A program made the position numbers and the translations under genes. Positions 46,419-58,340 of a DNA stretch of 64,000 nucleotides are shown here, one piece after another. Origin of the DNA: Welwitschia mirabilis (taxonomy: Eukaryota; Gnetophyta; Gnetopsida; Welwitschiales); contig JBOZIK010000001.1 in NCBI GenBank assembly GCA_051453625.1, forward strand, positions 105,666,216 to 105,730,215. The letters are read 5' to 3'. The notes under the pieces were generated by a model. The model saw nothing but the letters and a program-made list of their open reading frames with translations, was not told where the DNA came from and did not search any database. Positions within the stretch are counted from its first letter, which is position 1. Each line of letters opens with the position of its first letter.

Positions 46419-46768
46419 ATGAAAATGATAGATTACTATTTTCTTAATTCAAGTAAAAACAAAATATGGAAATAGAATTACAAAATTTCCTTTAACAAAA
46501 AAAAAAACATCCGGTATAATCAAAATAAGAAGATCATGAACTGCAAGGAGTTTAAAACCAACATTAAATAAGTAAAGCATAGAAATAAAGCCTCCCTAGA
46601 AGAAGGTAAATCATCAGATAAACAAAGGTTAGGCTCTAGGCTTTTCATGGATTGAGAACTTGCTCTACATAAGTTGATCTAGCATATAGTAGAACAAGTA
46701 GCCAAGCCAGCTAAATCTAATGAAGAAGAAATACCTTTAAAATCTAAAGAAATGGGTGAAGGCATCTA
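46419..46768 (+). pseudogene. Gypsy element C: leader and gag start
   Basis: Lys/Glu-rich broken plus-strand frames after the PBS (for example around 46700-46760). Assigned mainly by position. The downstream gag resumes after the nested insertions, at about 58440. Confidence 0.45.
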
Positions 46769-47382
46769 ATATAGCTTCATGTGAACTTGCTGTAAGCCAA
46801 CTAGTACCCAACAAGTACTCCTAAAATAGCTCTTTATTATGGTATAATGCTACAATATCATCTATAGTAATAACTAGCTAATCTACATAAATTTAAACCA
46901 TCTACCCACTCTTTGCTAATCGTGCCAAAATTTGGATATTATAAGCTTCCGATGTAGCCAATAAGGAGGTATCCATCCTTGACTTATTATCAGAAAGGTG
47001 CAGATTTTATACTTCATTCTAGGGAAAAGATTAATACCAATAAGATAAATTTAAATGTGCAAAAATAAACAAATCAAAAAGTAACATTACCTAGAGCATG
47101 TTCCACATCTTATTTATTTATCCCATGATCAACCATGCAATAGAAAGACTCTAACATATCTATCATATTGAGGAAGTCCCTCACCTACTACAACCACTTT
47201 AACTAAAAAGCATAATGAAGTGTAATATAGCTCCTTATAATTTTATCTTCATGAGGAAAATTAGTAGTATGAGAACGCCGAAATGAATAAACATTACCTA
47301 GACATGAAGGATGAGTCACTTGCATACGGAGCATGTCTTAAAGAATCTAGAACTCTTCAATTTAGTTTAGCAATTCCTTGAT

Positions 47383-47467
<85 letters not shown>

Positions 47468-48050
47468 ATCTAGTATTAAGAGTTTCTGATCAGTCTAGTA
47501 TGTGATTTAGAGTTCCTCATTAACTATACTTTAAAATGCTAAAGGAAGGAAAACGAAGGGCTACAAAGTTAGTTCTATAACTAGTAGATCTTGCAACATA
47601 AGAGAAGAAAAATAGGAGGTGGAATAAGACATGTCCCGCTATAATGGTAAATCATCAGAATTTAAATGATCACCATTAGAATTTAGATCTAAGTTAGACA
47701 ATAATCTTAAAAATCTAGAATAGAAGAAGATTATGGAATCAATAATTACAATCACTTGCTTTCTTAGATATTTTAGATCATCTAGAGCACATAAGTAAGT
47801 AGATTTGATCTCCTTCTTATCCATGATAGATGGAGTTTCTGAACCCTGTATATTAAAGAAATTAGTTCTGATTAGGTAAAAAAAAAAAAGAAAAGAAGAG
47901 ATATGACATGAAAAACAAATAAAACCACAAATCATGAGTTTGAGTATTGTGGCAAAAGCGAAGGAGTGAATCCTCCTCAGTCACTTAGAAAGGAATTTAC
48001 TACACTACCTCTATGTCCTTATGATAGTTCAAGGAGTCCCATGAATTAGA
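46769..48050 (-). pseudogene. Antisense, intron-containing host-gene fragment
   Basis: Minus strand, in order: about 48040-47945 NSFLSD then GGFTPSLLPQYSNS; acceptor TATACAG then from 47845 GSETPSIMDKKEIKSTYLCA and LDDLKYLRKQVI, on to RDMSYSTSYFSSLMLQDLL near 47590; a (CT)n-ended intron; about 47380-47100 DMLRMQVTHPSCLGNVYSFR, IIRSYITLHYAF, DFLNMIDMLESFYCMVDHGI, DVEHAL; a gt..ag spacer; then 47010-46769 NKSRMDTSLLATSEAYNIQI, LARLAKSG, TIDDIVALYHNKELF and GTSWLTASSHEAI. Internal stops are mostly TAA or TAG where CAA or CAG (Gln) would fit, and TGA where CGA would fit. CG is more frequent than in surrounding TE DNA. I do not recognise the family; it is not a transposon protein that I know. It lies inside element C between its LTRs. 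Confidence 0.55.
47386..47463. repeat. (GA)n microsatellite
   Basis: About 38 GA repeats. On the minus strand it forms a (CT)n polypyrimidine tract ending CTCAAG just before a coding-like block, where a splice acceptor would be. Confidence 0.95.
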
Positions 48051-48814
48051 GTAGTTACTCTATTTGTCTATACAAGAAAAGTAAAATCTATTATTAACAT
48101 CAAGTCATCATAAAAAAAGATAAGCTAAACTCTATACCTTAAATAAAATAGAAAAACTACCCTTAGAAGAATCATGAGGATCATGCAAACTTGAACCTTC
48201 TTATTTCACTATGCTAGAAGAGCATGAATAAAGTAAGGGTTAGTCACATACATTTTTTGAGGGCAAAAAAAAAAAAAAAGAAAAAAGAAAAAAAAAAGAG
48301 GATTAGCCAAAAGAGAAGAAAATGATTGTAGACTTCCTAGCCTAGTACTCATAAAGTGCAATCTAAGAGTAAATAATTACAAAAGCACTTCCTCTTGTCT
48401 TCTTTTCTTTTACAACAAATGAGTTGGGATAATTAAAAAAAAAAAAGGTCTAATTAAAGGAAATACACCTAATAATAAATGAAGTTAACTAGATGGCATA
48501 ATGGAGGATCACACTAACATGATCATGTAGGAAAAATGTAGCAAACAATTAGTTAACCACAAGTAGCATAATAAGGAGTTATGAAATTGAAACTAGCTAT
48601 ATGATGCCTATGGGTATGTACTTCTCTTATATAAAAAAAATCCATCTAATTGTTTGGCTAGTAAATCCTTAAAGTTATAATTGAAATGAATCATCTTAAA
48701 GGGATTACAATTTCCCTCCCTCAATCTAAAGGTTAAATGAATACTCTCCTCTAAAATTAAAATGGAACCATGAATAGTATATAAGACATTATTATTTTGA
48801 GTATTAAATAAGAC
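48051..48814. other. Spacer between gene fragment and element B
   Basis: AT-rich with A-runs at 48269-48298 and 48435-48447. Possibly more intron of the antisense gene fragment. No domain recognised. Confidence 0.35.
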
Positions 48815-49517
48815 ATAAAAAGAATCTAATCCTTTATTTCTAATCTTTTCATTATGGACATACTAATTTTTAAGTTAACATTATGCTTCTTGGATTAGCA
48901 TGAGTGATTTTCATGGATTATATGCTTTTTTACTTATCTAATAATAAAGTATGGCATGTTCTTTTTTTAGTGCATTACTTTGATATCAAGTGGTAATTCT
49001 TTCATACTTATTATAGCTTGCATAATTTGAATCTTTACTTGTTGGGTTTTGGGAGACCCCTACTTTTCATGCTTTTAATATTCTTGCTGTGAAAACTAAA
49101 TGGGTTAGAGATATCACTCATATATATATTATGGATGAGATTATGCCATTGTGCTTGAGCTAAAACTACATAAGCCTCATGTTTATGTTGGATGTGATTC
49201 TGCCACTATGCTTGAGCTAGAGTAAAAGCTAGATAAATTTAATTAAAGACTTATAAATATCTTAAAGTTATTATGCTAGCATTGTTATGTCCCCTTCCTA
49301 GTTCTCTCATACATTTTAGTTACTTATATTCATTATCCTTGCTTTAATTTATAGTTTATCAGATCTATTCCCATGTTGAATAACACTGGGACTACACTAT
49401 AAATAAACATCCTAGTTTTATTAGTAAATGTTGCATTTGGCCATGTAAGATTTATATCCATAGGATAATCTTTCATATTATTATAGATAAAAGCATAGCT
49501 AAATTTTACCATAAACA
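48815..49517 (+). repeat. 5' LTR of gypsy element B, left-truncated
   Basis: Aligns with about 57060-57828: TTAGTGCATTACTTTGATAT, GGATGAGATTATGCCA, GTGCTTGAGCTA, CTTCCTAGTTCTCT. Ends TTTTACCATAAACA. The first about 560 bp present in the 3' LTR are missing here. Contains an internal repeat GATTATGCCA..TGCTTGAGCTA present twice. Confidence 0.8.
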
Positions 49518-49522
49518 ACTTT

Positions 49523-49542
49523 TTAGCATTATTGCTGGGGAC
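49523..49542 (+). promoter_or_regulatory. Primer-binding site of gypsy element B
   Basis: TTAGCATTATTGCTGGGGAC, a decayed TGGCGCCGTTGCCGGGGA. That PBS is characteristic of Athila/Tat-type gypsy elements; the changes are C-to-T and G-to-A. Confidence 0.75.
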
Positions 49543-50150
49543 AGTGACATGATAGCTACAGTGAGGTACACAAAAAAAATTACATTTCTGTACCCTTTTT
49601 TATTTCTTTTACTTTTTTATTTTTTAATTTTTATTCTTTTTTCTTAATCACCAGTGGATTGGTGTTAATCATATCTGATACTTGATTGATGGAACCTGAT
49701 TTGATAAATTCTTCTTCTTTTTTTCTTTATTTTATTTTATTTTCTTTGTCTTTCTTTATTTATAAAGATTATTTAAAATAGTATATCAATTTTTTTGGAT
49801 GGACTAATTTTTTACAAGTTTAAAGAAAAGAGAATTAAAAAAAATAAAAATTCTCTTTCTTCTCTCCATTTTCTTTCTCTACCATTTCTTTTCTTTTCTT
49901 TTCCCTTCTCTATCTCACGTGATTCTCTCAATATGTGCTTGCAAATAAATTTTGAAAAAGTTTATCATTAGCAAAACCTCAGAGAAGTTCTTTATTTCAT
50001 GCATTTTTCATTCCTACATTTTATTTTTTACGTTGCATTAGATAGTAGTTTTTTATTCTTGCATTAGCTCTTCTTGTTATTTACATTTATTCCTTATCTA
50101 TTAGTTAGCCATAACAACTTATTTTCTAAAATTGTTAATCATTCTAAAAG
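49543..50150. other. Leader of gypsy element B
   Basis: T-rich, non-coding. TTCTTTTCTTTTCTTTTCCC lies near 49887. Confidence 0.4.
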
Positions 50151-51560
50151 GTATGTTTTTAGCTTTTATTAAAACTATTTTATGATAAACAATTGGGACC
50201 ACCATGTTCCCTCACTGGAGTTGGTAGCTTCTTATATGAAAACTTCTTCATCTTTGGTTAATTGAATGATTCATAATCTTAAATCTTTTCATGCATTGTG
50301 TGCCTCCAAAAACAAGACTTTTTTTGGACTATGTTCTTATATTTTATGAACTAGCAATGAATACCTAATGATATATTACACTGAATTACTATCAATCCTG
50401 AAATGGATTATGAATTTGTTCATGAGAGTAACCGAGAGGTCATTCACAAGAGAAATCCTAAGAAAATCAAAATAATCCATTAGGTTTTTAATCTTATAAT
50501 TCTAAAAGAAACATTAATCTCTAGTAACCTAGATGTACCCTGAAAGAATAGCTTCAATCATCTATGTACACCCTTGTGTATTGTTCAACCTCCAATACTA
50601 GTAGAATTAACTTTAAGTTAAAATTATTCAACTTCTTCCACATGCTTCTAGTTTAGAGTCTAAGGATTCTTACCTATATTTTAAATAATTTGAGTGTGTT
50701 CTCTCTACAATCCCTCAAAGACCTAATACATCTAATGTACTTAAATTAATCTTATTCCATTTTTACCTTAAAGAGAAGGCCAATCTTGGCTATACACTTT
50801 AAAATCTATTTATATCACTATTTGAGCTAAACTTAATCAAGATTTCATTAAAAATCATTCCTAGTTATAAGAGTTATATGTTGCTTTTATAAAGGCATTT
50901 CATTTAACCATAAGCAACTTATGGGGATGATATATAGAGGTAGCTTCCTATACCTAGAAACTGTTAAAGCTTAGGATTTTCTTAGAATCATAACTGAAAT
51001 TTCAAAGAATTAAAAGAAAACTAATGAGCTAACATGGTCACAACAACATGTTAGATTTACTAGTATCTTTAAAATTCCTTACAACATTGAAATCAACCAA
51101 AAATTGGAAGAACTTTTTAAGAAGATTAAAGCTCTTAGTGTTAATCCTAAATCCATTATTCCACCTTCCATTGCAACATTTGTCTTGTGGATACTTATAA
51201 AACCTTAGATTATCCATCCATCCACATGTTTTAAGGTGTAGTAAAAGAGCAAGTTAATGCCATAGGATAAAAATGGCAAAACCAAAGAGTAAACAATCCC
51301 TATTCCAACATGAACAATCTTGAATGGAGAAATCTCCCAAATTTCTTAGGGAAATAAGACAATTCTAATTAAGAATTAACCAGCCAATCTAAGAGTTTAA
51401 ATATCACTCAACTTTCAACTCTTTAGAGGTTATACTTCATAAGTTCATGGAAGCTCAACATCATATCAATACCTCACAATAATATTTCAACTAATAAGCC
51501 TCTTTCACATTATAAAACTTAGAATAAGGTATGTAATAACTAAGCCAAATATCCACACAT
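50151..51560 (+). pseudogene. Gypsy element B: gag
   Basis: Plus strand ECVLSTIPQRPNTSN (broken by one stop) followed by LKLILFHFYLKEKANLGYTL. This matches FxxVCSTxRPxGxxxxxxKLRxFPFSLKDKAKxWL of non-chromovirus gag. The remainder is degraded. Confidence 0.7.
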
Positions 51561-52440
51561 ATTCTTACATTACTCAACTAACATAAGAAGGGTAAGCTTC
51601 CAACTACATAATGGGTGTAAGTTGATGAAAGATTCAAAAATTAGTAAAATCAAAGTTATCCATTTAAGAAGTGAAAAAGAAATTAATAAAGAGTTAAAGA
51701 AAAATAAATCCAAGAAGAAGAAGTACAACAAAGTAATCCTAGAAGAGAGAAAGAGATAGAGAAGAAACATGAAGTAATAGAAGTTACTCTAACTTATAAG
51801 GAATCACTACCCTTTTTTAAATCACTTAAAATAAATCATATGCCTAAGAAGTAACAAGACTCAATAGAAATTTTCAAGGAAGTAAAAAAACAATATCTCT
51901 CTTTTAGAAGCTATTAAATAAGTTCACACACTAAATTCTTAAAAGATCTATGTACTATCAAAAAAAGCATGGATGTAAAAAATGAAGCTTTTTTTACCTA
52001 ACAAAGTAGTGCCATTTTTTGAAATGAAATCCTTCCAAAATAAAAAGATCTAGAACACCCTACTATATTGATTACAATTAGAAACACAAACTTCCAATAA
52101 GGCTTATTAAATACTAGAGCTAATATTAATCTTTTACCTTATAGTGTTTACAAGGAACTTGGTTTAAGTGATCTTAAAAATATCAAACTATATTTATAAT
52201 TTATTGATAACTCCTTAAAAGAACCCTTGGAAATAGTAGAGGCTATTATTGTTCAAGTAAAAAATTATTACTTTCTTATGAACTTTGTGGTTTTGAAGAT
52301 AAAACAAGATGGAAGTCATACCATTTTAATCATTCTAGACAGATGTTTTCTTACTAGTTCTACTACTCTTATTAATTGTAGACATGAAATTATGAATATT
52401 TTATTTGGTAATATTTAGTTGAATATCTCTAATACGATAA
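51561..52440 (+). pseudogene. Gypsy element B: acidic linker and aspartic protease
   Basis: Plus strand: KFLKDLCTIKKSMDVKNEAF (conserved KFLKELCTxKRK block before the protease), then LLNTRANINLLPYSVYKELG, then from 52227 VEAIIVQVKNYYFLMNFVVL and LINCRHEIMNILFGNI. Layout and the NCRxxxMxLxFGN end are typical of this group. Catalytic DxGA reads NTRA, so inactive. Lys/Glu-rich 51640-51770 is the linker. Confidence 0.9.
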
Positions 52441-52880
52441 ATAAACTTACAGATTAAAAATTCTAGAGTTTATTAAAAGTCTTGATGATGATCTTCATCC
52501 TCCTTTCTATGAGAAAAATGTTTTTCCTCTTTCTCTACCTTTTTTTTTTGTTGTAATTCACTTATAAATCTTAAAAATGAACCTTTTCTTGATATGAAAT
52601 TTCTTCTTAAGAATTTGAAATATATTTTAGCTAATAACCCTCTTCATTTTTTAATTTCTAATTCATTCATATCTTCATCTAGGAAAAATGTTCTATAAGA
52701 ATTATTAGTTAAGAATAAGAAAGGAATAAGATGATCCTTTTATAGCTTAAAATGTTTAAGCCTTAATGAATATTCCTTCCATACCTTTTTTGATTTTTTA
52801 AAATCATGCATGGAGTATTATCATGAAAACATTTTTAGGCTTAAATAGTCACTTAATCCATCCTGGATCTTTAAATTGAA
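52441..52880 (+). pseudogene. Gypsy element B: start of reverse transcriptase
   Basis: Plus strand LDMKFLLKNLKYILANNPLH then FLISNSFI corresponds to the LKxLPxHLKYAYLxxxxxxPVIIS segment at the beginning of pol in Athila/Tat elements, followed by SLNPS (RRLNPxM). After about 52870 RT is lost. Confidence 0.7.
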
Positions 52881-54480
52881 AAACCACAATCCTTTAGAAT
52901 TTTTATCTTCATCCATTGTTGAATATCCTTCTTATCGGTCTAACTTAGTTTTATAAAATGATTTTAGATTGGGATTATTTACTCTAGTCTTCGGATGTTT
53001 GAATTAAGCTATGAAAAGCATAAATATGTTCAAGGGTGCTTATTTCATGCAAAGACCTAGACATAATTATTCACCCTCTCCAGACTTTAGCCATTTTCAC
53101 TCATTCAAATAACCTCCATATAACCCTTCATTATTCATATTTCATCCACTTCTCTGGTCATCCTATGAGTTCATGAGAATTAATGATATTAGTTAATGAT
53201 TTTTTTTTAATTCATAAACTAAGAAATCCTTTATCTTTTCATAAGCTAGTACTTTGAATTTTCAAGTTCTTTATTAAGATTTACATGCATTATGGACTTG
53301 CAATTTGGAACAAAGGGAAAAAAAGGATTTTATTATCTCATGATGTTTCTTTATTTCAAAGCATTTATAGAAATAAGATTATTTCTCTATTTGGATAATA
53401 AGCTAATGATCCCTTTAATGTGCTATAAATATAAAAAGCAAAAAATAATAATAGTAAAGAAAATTAAGAAAAATATTATAAATTTTTAAGCACATTTTTT
53501 TATCATGATTTTTATTAGATTTAGTTAACTATATCAGGGCTATGACACCTACTAGTAATGTAGCTCTAATGAATCATTTATGCTACATTCAACCACATTG
53601 GAGTCATAGACACTTACTGGCAATGTAGAACTAAATCCTTCTTGTATAACATGTTAAATCAATTAAAAGGAGGTATCACAATACTAAATTCTCAGCACGA
53701 TCAAATGCTTGAAACTTGGTTTTCATAGAAGAAGAAGGGTAATGGAATGAAATTAAGGTAAAATTGGAGAGATATTTTGTTTTTTTAAATAAATTAGACA
53801 TGGAATTCTTTCATGACTTGGGAATTTGTAAAGATTTACTAGTTAATACTTTTCTTTATCTTATAAACGGATCCACTAAAATTCTATAAATAAAATGGGA
53901 CCACTAGCTTATGTTCATCATGTATTATTTATTCATATGATGCATGAAGGATGTGTTATTTTATTCATCTATTTAATTCCTTTCATTTCACTTCCATAAT
54001 ATTCATTTTTATCATTCATTTCACTCCATATCTATTTTATTTTATTTCTTTTTATTAGAAAGCATACCAAAAAACACATCGTGTTTTCTATGATTTCAAT
54101 GTTCTATCATGCCTACATCCAATAAAAATTCAATATAAATTATTAATAAAATGTAATAATCTAATGATTCAAATTTCATCCAAATTCTGTAAAACCTATG
54201 ATTTTTGAGCTTAACTGCACCAAGTACTTATGTTTTCTAGAACCCTCATACTGCTGCAATCTGCCTCACTCTCATCTAATCTATACATCCATGTTTTTCT
54301 AGTATCGCCATCTATCCTCACCAATGCTACTATTCTTTTGTCCCTAGGAAGATTCATCTTTTGCTTATGAATTTTTATAGGGTCCTCTAATTTGAGCCTA
54401 TTATTAAATCTAAACTCCTATTTGCTTTTTAGTCTATTTTTTTACTACTCTAACTTTCTCTTTCATCTATCTTTTATTTT
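52881..54480. other. Unassigned part of gypsy element B
   Basis: No RT catalytic, RNase H or integrase motifs found, so most of pol is deleted. The small frame 53292-53489 has no family features. Confidence 0.4.
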
Positions 54481-55600
54481 AATTTTTTTCTTCCTTTAGT
54501 TCTGACATTTTAAGCCACAATAAGTGAAAGATTAAAAGAATTTTTGAATAAAGAAATTTTCACATCCTTCCTTACCCTATATGCATCTTTTTATCTTAAC
54601 AAGATTGAAGCAATAAATTGGAACTATTTGTTAAAGAAGTATGACACCTACTACTTTTCCAAGAAAGTTTTAGAATTCTATACAAATGAAAAAATAGGTG
54701 AACATTACCCTTGAGTAATCCATTTTTTAATTCATCATACTTTATTTGTTATTTTTCTTAGTGATGTATAATAATTAGGAGGATCTAACCATCATGATAA
54801 TTTACCTTACATGATTACAAAATCCCTAAGTTTTTATTATGTTACACTTAATGTAGAATATGTACCAAATAGGGAAAGAGTTTAGCCTTGTAAATACCTT
54901 TGCAAAAATCAATTAGCACTTTTTAGATTTATCATCTAAAATGTTTTACCCACATTACATGTGATTAATGCCCATAGTAGTAATCTTGGTGTGATTAGAA
55001 TAATCCAAGATAGTAAACCCTTTGACATATACAAATGTCTTTTTACCAAAATAGTAAATAATATGGGCATATGATTCATCTTTCCACTCCATGCTTAGTT
55101 TTAAAATTGATTTATAATTCCTTATTACATAACTTATATTTTAAGGAATGGGATATAACCTTCATCAAAACCATAACCCTAAGAAGATTACTCAACTTAA
55201 TAAGTTGAATAATGAAGATTTAATTCCAAAGGATCTTTGTGAGATTCAAGAAGAAGAAGAGCTTCTTAAAAGAATCCCTTCTCATGCTTAAGTTCTTTCC
55301 TCCCCTTATTCTCCACTAATTACAAGAAGAAGGGGGATAGTACCCATTGGTAAATCTTCTCATGTCCCTTCTTTTCCACTTTCTTCTACTCCTCTTTTTA
55401 TCATTCATCATTATTCCTCCACTACTTCTAATGATACCTTCTTGGAGGAAGTACCCAAATTGCAAAGGATTTGGGTTAGAAAGATTTAGGTAGATCAAGA
55501 AAATTACTAAGAAAAATAGGAAATTTCAAAGAAATAAGAAGAAATGGATCAAAAGTTAAAAAGGATGGCCTTTAATAGAATATTCATGAGTTAAAATTCT
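54481..55600 (+). pseudogene. Gypsy element B: possible extra (plant-transposon-like) ORF
   Basis: Plus strand ERLKEFLNKEIFTSFLTLYA, INWNYLLKKYDTYYFSKKVL, EFYTNEKIGEHYP look coding. The sequence ends in an acidic/Ser-rich tail near 55250-55450. The W-x-F/L-x-x-K-Y...V-R/L-E-F-Y pattern resembles the ORF downstream of pol in related elements, the same broad class as the ORF at 1-1058. Broken by stops. Tentative. Confidence 0.4.
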
Positions 55601-56536
55601 CTCTCTATTTGTCTCTCGATCTTGTTTATTCATTTCCCACTTGTATCTTTTTAAATTTTTATAGCTATATTGTAATAACATTTTCTCTTATTATAATGAA
55701 TTTTATACTTAATGTAAAATTAATAAGAATCTATATTTCTATCAATCTAGTTTTTATTCTAAACTAGCATATACTTGAAAACATTTAGACTTTATTTTAA
55801 GGCTTTGTAACTAAATGCTCGTAGCATAGTTCTTAACAAATTTGACATAGTCATATTTCTTAGTTGGTGATACTATCATATTTTGTATAGACAGGTCCTT
55901 ATTTAATTGAGACACTCTATGTTTGATTTCTAGTGTTTCTAGCAATTGCATCTATGTTAAAAATTTAAAGAAACTAACTAATATAGACTCCTCATCCATT
56001 TCTTTATTTCCAAAATTATCAAATTCCATTTTTTATTCTTAATCATTTTCATTCCTTTTCTAATCATTTGTGTAATTTATATTTCATATTTCAAAATTCC
56101 AATCATTACAATTAAAGAGTTATTTTGATTAGTAGTTTTTCTTTGATATTAGTTTACATTTTTCATTTTCTATTTTCATCATGTATTGCTTATTTTACTT
56201 TTAGCATTTTTCTATTTAGCTCATTTTTACTTTTAATAGAACATGCATCATTCATTTTTCATTACTTTTTTACTTCATTTTTTACATTGTTCAAATTTTC
56301 AGGATAAAGTTTAGCTTTGGTTGAGGGGAGTGGAATTTGCACTTAAGTATTTATATTTCATGCTTTATTCTTTTACTTAAGTATAATTTTAAGTTCAAAA
56401 TAGAATACTTCTTTTGAATTGTTTTATCATTCCTTACTTAATACTTGATTGATTTACTTGCAATTTTCTCCATGTTAACTAATATTTAACATATCATTTT
56501 TTGCTAAGAGACTAGCAAAAGGTTGTTTGGGGGCAT
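55601..56536. other. 3' untranslated region of gypsy element B with PPT
   Basis: T-rich and non-coding. Ends with AAAAGGTTGTTTGGGGGCA at 56517-56535, directly before the LTR start TGATAACATGC, as in related elements. Frame 56125-56307 is a low-complexity translation. Confidence 0.65.
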
Positions 56537-57828
56537 GATAACATGCAAAAATTGACATTTATATTAATAAATATAAGCATTATTAGTATGCTTAATTGGT
56601 TATTATGATGATTTTTAATACATTTATTATGCTTAAGACCATGTAAATCTAGTTTTACTAATAATCAACCATAACACTATTATTTTATAAGATATTTACA
56701 TCATCTAGAGTACTATGACAGAGGATGAAGCTGTGTCGAGCATTTTTGATAGTGACACTAGTTATTGTGCATAGATTATTGTGCATAGAATGGATCCATA
56801 CTTATGTTCTTTAGGCTTGTTAATGCAAGTAATCAATTCAGGTCATTTTTGAAAGTAGATGATAAATGAAGAATATTTTATAAGAAAAAGCCCTCAAATT
56901 GGCCCCACGACTAAATGACAATCTCATATACTTTGAACATTCTACATAATAACCTCATTAGGACTTAAAATCCCTAATTAGAAATCTTAATTCGACCTAT
57001 AAATACCATATTTCAACTTTACTTAAAGGTGGATTTATCATATTATATAATAAATTATTCGAGATTTAGTCATGTGTTCTTTTTAATCCTCCTATTAGGG
57101 ATGTACTAGCTTTTAAGCTAGTATGATACTTCTTTGCTTAGCATAAGTACTTTCATGACTTGTCTGATAATAAAGCACTACAAGTTCATTCCTTAGTGCA
57201 TTACTTTGATATCAAGTGGTGGTTATTTCATACTTGTCATTCTTAGAATTGGCTAAGGCATGTTATTAAATTAAGATTTCATGTGTGATTCTCTTTTCTA
57301 CTCTAGCTTGTATAACCTAAATATTTATGTGATATATCTTAGGAGACTGCTACTTTTCATGCTTATAATGTTCTTACTATGAAGTCTAGGTGGCTTAGAT
57401 ACATCACCCTCATTTCTATGAGGGATGAGATTATGCCAATGTGCTTGAGCTTGAACTACATGAGTCTCATGTTTATGGTAGATGAGATTATGCCACTGTG
57501 CTTGAGCTAGAGTAATAGCTACATGAATTTAATTAAAGAGTTATGCTTTTCTTAAAGTCATTATACTAGTATTAATGCTATGTTCCATTCCTAGTTCTCT
57601 TATACATCTTAGTTACTTATATTCATTTCCATTATGCTTACTTTAATTGATAATTTATCACATGTATTCCCATGGAAGAATGATAGTAAAACTATACTAT
57701 AAACTAAAGTTATAGTGTTCTTAGTAAAATTTGGATTTGATTATATAAGATTTATATCCCTAAGGTGATCTTGAATATTACTATACATTAAAGATATATA
57801 TAAGTGTACCTAAATTTTACCACAAACA
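56537..57828 (+). repeat. 3' LTR of gypsy element B (about 1.29 kb)
   Basis: TGATAACATGCAAAAATTG to TTTTACCACAAACA. Contains a TATA-like CCTATAAATACC at 56997-57008. The last about 770 bp align with the 5' LTR. Confidence 0.8.
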
Positions 57829-58340
57829 AGGGCTACCACATTCAATGTTACATTTGATGTACAAGTATGACATTGCAATTCAATATCCCATTTGGTCATA
57901 AAGTATAATGTCATACTTGGAGTCCCAGGTTGTAGTTTAGAGAATAATGTTGCATTTGATCATAAAGTCTGACATTGCACATGAACATGGATGTCACACT
58001 TGGTCACAGAGTTTGACATTCTACTTAGAGGCTAACATTTATAGGATTAAAGTTATAGTTGCCTATCTACTCATGCTTGCCATAATAGTATCCACTTTTA
58101 AGGTTTAATCTTATACTTGCCTCTCCCTGTGTCTAATGTTATAGTTACTACTTCTTATATTTAATGTCAAAATTTCCTATCTTTTAAGCCTGATGTTATA
58201 CTTGCCTATCTCCTAGGCTTGACATGACATTTGTCTCTTCCTATTTCTAACATCATAGCTACCTATCCCTAGGAATGACATCATAGTTGTTTGTTCACAT
58301 GCTTTATGTCATAGTTTTTCATCCTTCTAATAGTTATAAT
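57829..58340. repeat. Degenerate minisatellite
   Basis: Successive units of about 35-50 bp built on TGACATT/TGTCATACTTGG (57850-58020) and then on ATGTTATACTTGCCTATCTC (58030-58330). At least ten decayed units. Lies directly right of the element B LTR. Confidence 0.75.

Noticed and set aside
47639-47935. 98-residue frame as a stand-alone gene
   Set aside because: Its N-terminal part is intron-like; only the part after the acceptor at 47846 looks coding, and it belongs to the larger antisense fragment.
57829-58340. Considered as a CRISPR or satellite array
   Set aside because: Units are degenerate, without constant spacers; best called a decayed minisatellite.
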